In this document: piece after piece, positions 60,517 through 64,000 of the stretch
How positions within the stretch are numbered: position 1 is the stretch's first letter
How the letters are laid out: each line of letters begins with the position of its first letter
Assembly (NCBI GenBank): GCA_964400675.1
Contig: CAYNVO010000001.1
Coordinates: 186,001-250,000 of the forward strand
From: 9FT-COMBO-48-23 sp964400675
GTDB lineage: Bacteria; Chloroflexota; Dehalococcoidia; GIF9; UBA5629
Reading direction: 5' to 3'
Length of the DNA: 64,000 bases
Position numbers and translations under genes: made by a program
The notes under the pieces: generated by a model
Seen by the model: only the letters and a program-made list of their open reading frames with translations
Databases searched by the model: none
What the model was told of the DNA's origin: nothing

Positions 60517-61402
60517 AATATTGCAGGTTGCCGAGTCAGCGATTCGCCTGGATAAATACCTGGTTAAGGAATATCCCGGGTTGTCACGCTCTCATCTTCA
60601 GAGGCTGATTGAGCAGGGCTATATTTTAGTTAACGATTGTGTAGCCAGAGCAAGCCAGAAGCTGCATGCCGGGGATAAGATTTGCGTTGTGTTGCCGCCT
60701 CCCGAGCAGCTATCGCTTGTTGCCGAGTCTATTCCTGTTGATGTGGTTTATGAGGATGATGACCTTCTGGTGATAAACAAACCGGCTGGGTTAGTTGTAC
60801 ATCCATCCCCGGGACATACTACACATACTCTGGTCAACGCACTTTTAGCTCGTTGCCCGGGTTTGCTTAATTTTGGCGATGCCATGCGGCCGGGTATAGT
60901 TCACCGTTTGGACAGAGATACCTCGGGATTGATGATTATTGCCAAAAATAGCTCTGCCCAGCAATGTCTTATTAGTCAATTCAAAGCCCGGTCAGTATCC
61001 AAGGGTTACCTTGTCCTGGTTAAAGGTAGACTAACTCCTACTAAGGGCATTATCGATGCTCCCCTCGGGCGTGACCATTCCAATCGCAAACGGATGGCGG
61101 TAATAGCTGGCGGCAGGCAAGCCAGGACTAGATATAAGGTTAAGGAATATCTGGGTGATTACACTTTGCTTGATGTTGCCACCGAGACCGGACGGACCCA
61201 CCAGATACGGGTCCATTTATCAGCTATAGGCTATCCAGTTGTCGGCGACACGGTATATGGTGTACGGTCGGACTGTGTTAAGCGACAGTTCGTCCATGCC
61301 TATCGATTGGGTTTCCGTTTACCTTCCAGTGGGGAATGTCGGGAGTTCACCTGTGAATTGCCTCCAGACTTGAGACAGGCTGTGAAGCTCATAGCCGGGT
61401 AA
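60488..61402 (+). CDS. rluD: RluD-family 23S rRNA pseudouridine synthase
   Basis: A 304-residue RluA/RluD-type synthase. An S4 domain (about 18-80, RLDKYLVKEYPGLSRSHLQRL) is followed by the catalytic domain with PAGLVVHPSPGH and HRLDRDTSGLMIIAK, whose aspartate is the nucleophile. GRTHQIRVHLSAIGYPVVGD closes the active site. The ATG overlaps lspA by 29 bp, after AAGGGAG. Which rRNA uridines it modifies cannot be read from sequence. Confidence 0.93.
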   Translation: MVSHLEPEVKILQVAESAIRLDKYLVKEYPGLSRSHLQRLIEQGYILVNDCVARASQKLHAGDKICVVLPPPEQLSLVAESIPVDVVYEDDDLLVINKPAGLVVHPSPGHTTHTLVNALLARCPGLLNFGDAMRPGIVHRLDRDTSGLMIIAKNSSAQQCLISQFKARSVSKGYLVLVKGRLTPTKGIIDAPLGRDHSNRKRMAVIAGGRQARTRYKVKEYLGDYTLLDVATETGRTHQIRVHLSAIGYPVVGDTVYGVRSDCVKRQFVHAYRLGFRLPSSGECREFTCELPPDLRQAVKLIAG

Positions 61403-61429
61403 AGGTTTAAAAATTTCTGCCTTTTCTTA

Positions 61430-61458
61430 TTGCCAATGCACGGATAATGTGTTAAATT
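61430..61458 (+). promoter_or_regulatory. Promoter of the small coiled-coil gene
   Basis: TTGCCA (61430-61435), 17-bp spacer, TAAATT (61453-61458), 38 bp before the ATG. Confidence 0.55.
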
Positions 61459-61466
61459 GTACTTGA

Positions 61467-61494
61467 AGAGAGGTATCAAAAGAGAGGTATCAAA
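61467..61494 (+). repeat. 14-bp tandem duplication carrying the ribosome site
   Basis: AGAGAGGTATCAAA occurs twice in direct succession (61467-61480, 61481-61494) before the ATG at 61496. Each copy has an AGAGAGG Shine-Dalgarno-like stretch. Confidence 0.9.
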
Positions 61495-61495
61495 G

Positions 61496-61771
61496 ATGAA
61501 GGGTGCTGATAAGTCTTTTGAACAAATTAAAAAGGGCCAAATGGGGCGTGAAAGTGAGTTAATGTCACAGCTGCTTGGGAAAAGCGAGTTTGGCGATCTG
61601 GAGACCTTTGAAGCTGATTCCGCTGTTCGGCGGAATGAGTTACTATTTAAAATCCAAACCGATATGGAGGATACAAAGAATGCCTTGAAGCAGGCTGAAC
61701 AGCTATCTGATCGGCTCAGGCGAAGGTTGAGTGAGCTTGAAGGCATGTACCGTATCCTGACCAAAAAGTAA
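61496..61771 (+). CDS. Small coiled-coil protein, unknown
   Basis: A protein of about 91 residues, charged and helical. The C-terminal half (KIQTDMEDTKNALKQAEQL, SDRLRRRLSELEGM) has a heptad-like pattern suited to a coiled coil. No cysteine, signal or membrane segment. I do not recognise it. The frame is open 13 codons upstream without a supported start. It has its own promoter candidate and lies between rluD and the RDD gene. Confidence 0.7.
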   Translation: MKGADKSFEQIKKGQMGRESELMSQLLGKSEFGDLETFEADSAVRRNELLFKIQTDMEDTKNALKQAEQLSDRLRRRLSELEGMYRILTKK

Positions 61772-61912
61772 GGGTCCGGCATTAATCTATTACCGTTTTC
61801 TGTGTCTTTCAAAGGTATTTCCTGGTTACATTAGCCTTATAGGGTGAGTTGTTATATTTAGTAAATCCGGTAACTTGCGGTAAAAGCTAATATTCTTCAG
61901 GAGGAATCAAGG

Positions 61913-62371
61913 TTGGAGGAGAAGCCAAAGGAGTTTGCCTTAGAGTATGCTGGCTTCTGGATTAGACTGGGGGCGGGTGTTATTGACCTCTTGGTTTTAG
62001 TTTGTGCTGCTGGTATCATAGCCTATTTCTTCCCTGCCCCTATAATCTGGGTGACCAGTGGGATAGGAATATCGATTGCTTATTTGTTGGGTTTTTGGGT
62101 ATGGCGTGGTCAGACGCCGGGCAAGATGGCTGTGGGGGTAAAGATTATTCGAACCGATAGTTCTCCAATCAAATGGCAATGTGCGCTGCGCCGTTTCTTG
62201 GGATACATTGCCTCACTGGTAACTCTGTTCATAGGTTTTATCTGGGTTGCTTTTGATGATCGTAAGCAAGGGATGCATGATAAAATTGCTGATACATACG
62301 TTGTGAAGCTGCCGGTAAGGCAGGTAGCTTTCACAGGGTCTTACGCTCGAGGTGGGATTGGCTGTGCCTGA
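61913..62371 (+). CDS. RDD-family membrane protein
   Basis: A 152-residue RDD protein with membrane helices at about 15-40, 42-62 and 98-115. YAGFWIRLGAGVIDLL holds the R/D element, then WRGQTPGKMAVGVKI and FDDRKQGMHDKIADT, both family signatures. Function of RDD proteins is mostly unknown. TTG start eight bases after AGGAGG. Its end overlaps the gltX start region. Confidence 0.88.
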   Translation: MEEKPKEFALEYAGFWIRLGAGVIDLLVLVCAAGIIAYFFPAPIIWVTSGIGISIAYLLGFWVWRGQTPGKMAVGVKIIRTDSSPIKWQCALRRFLGYIASLVTLFIGFIWVAFDDRKQGMHDKIADTYVVKLPVRQVAFTGSYARGGIGCA

Positions 62372-63818
62372 GGCAGCGGTACGGGTTCGTTTTGCCCCCA
62401 GTCCAACCGGCTATCCTCATCTAGGTAATATCAGGACGGCACTGTTTAACTGGGCGTTTGCCCGGCACAACAACGGCGTTTTTATTCTGCGTATTGAGGA
62501 TACTGATGTCGCTCGCATGGTGGAGGGGGCAATAGATGTTATTTTGGAGAGTCTGCGCTGGTTAGGATTGGATTGGGACGAAGGACCTTATTTTCAATCA
62601 AAGCGGCTTGAGCTTTACCGGGAGGCAGCCGACAGATTATTAAAGCAGGAGCTTGCTTATCATTGTTACTGCTCTCCGCAACGGTTGGAGTCAATGCGTC
62701 AGGAGCAAATGAAGCGAAAGCAGCCGCCGGGCTATGACCACCACTGCCGCAACCTTACACGAGAACAAAGGGCTGAAATGGAGGCAAGCGGGATTATCCC
62801 CGTTGTGCGTTTCAAGTCGCCTACAGAGGGCCAGACTTACTTCAATGACTTGCTGCGTGGTCAGATAATTTTCGAAAATAGCACTCTTGACGATTTCGTT
62901 CTCCTCAAGTCTGATGGCTATCCTACTTATCACCTGGCAAACATAGTTGATGACCATGAGATGGAGATTTCGCATGTTCTCAGGGCTGATGAGTGGCTAT
63001 CTAGCACACCGCGTCATGTATTACTATACCGGGCGTTCGGTTGGCAGCCACCGCAGTTCGCTCATCTGTCCATGATTCTGGGATCAGATAGGTCGAAGCT
63101 GAGCAAACGCCATGGTGCTACGGCAATCACTGAATATCAAGAGCAGGGTTATTTACCCGAGGCAATGTTTAATTTTTTGGTTCTGCTCGGCTGGGCTCTG
63201 GATGATAAGACGGAGTTTTTGACGCGAGATGAGATAGTGAAACATTTCTCCCTGGAGAGAATAAGCAAAACTGCGGCTGTGTTCAATAAAGATAAGCTCG
63301 AGTGGATGAATGGCGTTTATATCCGTGGTTTGAGCCTGGAAGAATTTGTCCAGCGAGCCATGCCTTTCCTGGAAAGGGACTTACCGGGGGAAATCAGCCG
63401 TCCGCTGGACGTTGGCTATGTACGCCAGCTTGCGCCACTTGCCCAGGAGAGAGCTAAAACTCTGGCTGAAGTGCCACAGCTCAGCGATTTCTTCTTTGTG
63501 GAGGAGCTGGAATACGACACCGGCATGCTCCTGGGCAAGCTCAATAAAGCTGAAGCAGTTAAAAGTCTTCAGGCTTCGGTTGCCGCGTTGGATTGTTTAA
63601 ATGATTGGAATTCGGCTTCGCTGGAGGCTGTTTTTCGACCGCTGGCTGAAGAGCTTAAATTGAAGACCGGTGTGTTTTTTGGGCTGCTGCGCGTGGTGGT
63701 TACGGGAAGAACGGCAGCTCCACCTCTGTTTCAAACTATGGAAGTACTGGGTAAGGAACGGTGCCTTAAACGGCTCAAAGCAGCTTTGGATAAGCTTTCG
63801 GCTTTTGAGACTGGCTAG
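62364..63818 (+). CDS. gltX: Glutamyl-tRNA synthetase
   Basis: A 484-residue class I synthetase for tRNA-Glu. The HIGH-type motif is APSPTGYPHLGNIRTALF, RIEDTD follows, and SKLSKRHGA is the KMSKS-type motif. The C-terminal anticodon-binding helical region is complete. Whether it is discriminating or charges tRNA-Gln as well cannot be seen here. The GTG at 62364 is chosen because GAGGTGGG precedes it; GTG 62352 and TTG 62358 are alternatives. Its stop overlaps the mutM end by 4 bp. Confidence 0.95.
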   Translation: MPEAAVRVRFAPSPTGYPHLGNIRTALFNWAFARHNNGVFILRIEDTDVARMVEGAIDVILESLRWLGLDWDEGPYFQSKRLELYREAADRLLKQELAYHCYCSPQRLESMRQEQMKRKQPPGYDHHCRNLTREQRAEMEASGIIPVVRFKSPTEGQTYFNDLLRGQIIFENSTLDDFVLLKSDGYPTYHLANIVDDHEMEISHVLRADEWLSSTPRHVLLYRAFGWQPPQFAHLSMILGSDRSKLSKRHGATAITEYQEQGYLPEAMFNFLVLLGWALDDKTEFLTRDEIVKHFSLERISKTAAVFNKDKLEWMNGVYIRGLSLEEFVQRAMPFLERDLPGEISRPLDVGYVRQLAPLAQERAKTLAEVPQLSDFFFVEELEYDTGMLLGKLNKAEAVKSLQASVAALDCLNDWNSASLEAVFRPLAEELKLKTGVFFGLLRVVVTGRTAAPPLFQTMEVLGKERCLKRLKAALDKLSAFETG

Positions 63819-64000
63819 AGCTTCTGACAGTGGGGACAGAAGTAGCTGCCGCGGTTCCTGATGGCGAGGCGCTGGATGGGTGTGCCGCAGGCAGGGCACG
63901 GCTTACCGCCGAGATGAGCCACACAGAAGTTGGAATGAGCAGTGCCTAGCTCACCGTCTGGTCGTTTGTAGGTGTCAACGCTGGCGCCTTTGCTATCGAT
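63815..64000 (-). CDS. mutM: Formamidopyrimidine-DNA glycosylase, C-terminal part (cut by window end)
   Basis: The last 61 residues of an Fpg/MutM-type enzyme, read leftwards. They include DSKGASVDTYKRPDGELG and the zinc finger CPACGTPIQRLAIRNRGSYF then CPHC (C-x2-C-x16-C-x2-C), the DNA-binding finger of Fpg/Nei. Fpg removes 8-oxoguanine. The N-terminal catalytic part lies outside the window. Its stop codon overlaps that of gltX on the opposite strand. Confidence 0.88.
   Translation of the reverse strand: MDSKGASVDTYKRPDGELGTAHSNFCVAHLGGKPCPACGTPIQRLAIRNRGSYFCPHCQKL

Noticed and set aside
1..64000. tRNA, rRNA, insertion sequences and prophage genes
   Set aside because: No cloverleaf with conserved arms, no rRNA segment, no transposase motif and no phage structural gene were recognised by eye; a covariance-model search would be the decisive test for small RNAs.

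Overview
This 64 kb window looks like chromosomal DNA of a bacterium related to Dehalococcoidia (phylum Chloroflexota). The pointers are a bacterial Elp3 enzyme, paired phenylacetate-CoA-ligase-like genes, an hrcA-grpE-dnaK order under a CIRCE operator, tandem DUF3096-type mini-membrane proteins, short palindromic intergenic repeats and mid-range GC. This placement is an inference from gene content; no rRNA or tRNA gene is present to anchor it. Coding density is high, most genes are housekeeping, and no insertion sequence, prophage or CRISPR array was seen.

Layout. 0-1.8 kb: GH3-type acyl-adenylating enzyme closed by a strong terminator. 1.9-7.6 kb: two paralogous membrane c-di-GMP enzymes, each behind the same TTGACA-N17-CATAAT promoter. 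They have diverged N-terminal halves but share an 830-bp nucleotide-identical block. 7.6-9.9 kb: a Trm9/ALKBH8-like methyltransferase divergent from Elp3, a possible two-step tRNA wobble-uridine pathway. 9.9-11.1 kb: orphan PD-(D/E)XK-like nuclease. 11.2-16.9 kb: complete oligopeptide ABC importer on the minus strand. 17-19 kb: radical SAM protein and an HAD-like protein. 19.1-22.5 kb: lower-glycolysis operon (LacD-type aldolase, pyruvate kinase, PfkB sugar kinase). 22.6-25.4 kb: tandem PaaK-like ligases with a rewritten P-loop. 25.5-27.7 kb: CorA, YhhQ/queuosine-precursor transporter and Mut7-C RNase-like protein. 27.8-31.4 kb: Nnr, CoaX and CoaBC. 31.6-35.6 kb: valS, tam-like methyltransferase and a tautomerase.

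35.6-38.8 kb: PolX, MBL hydrolase and an unknown protein in one operon. 38.9-40.8 kb: Type II restriction-modification pair with a small zinc-finger-like gene. 41.1-44.8 kb: secA and prs. 45.1-49.5 kb: nth, a two-component system, a secreted helical-repeat protein and a DUF4405-type membrane protein. 49.6-52.7 kb: ABC exporter and glyA. 52.8-54.4 kb: two PKD/Ig-like surface proteins. 54.5-58.7 kb: CIRCE-hrcA-grpE-dnaK and two tiny DUF3096-like genes. 58.8-64 kb: DUF72 gene, dksA/traR-lspA-rluD cluster, unknown coiled-coil protein, RDD protein, gltX and the 3' end of mutM.

Several intergenic gaps hold copies of one palindromic repeat family (AGATTCTTCG...CAGAATGACAG). One copy has expanded into a 23-bp tandem array between prs and nth. 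The most interesting leads are the apparent gene conversion between the two diguanylate cyclases, the Elp3/Trm9-like pair, the PaaK-like pair with an altered nucleotide-binding loop, and the secreted repeat protein next to a two-component system.
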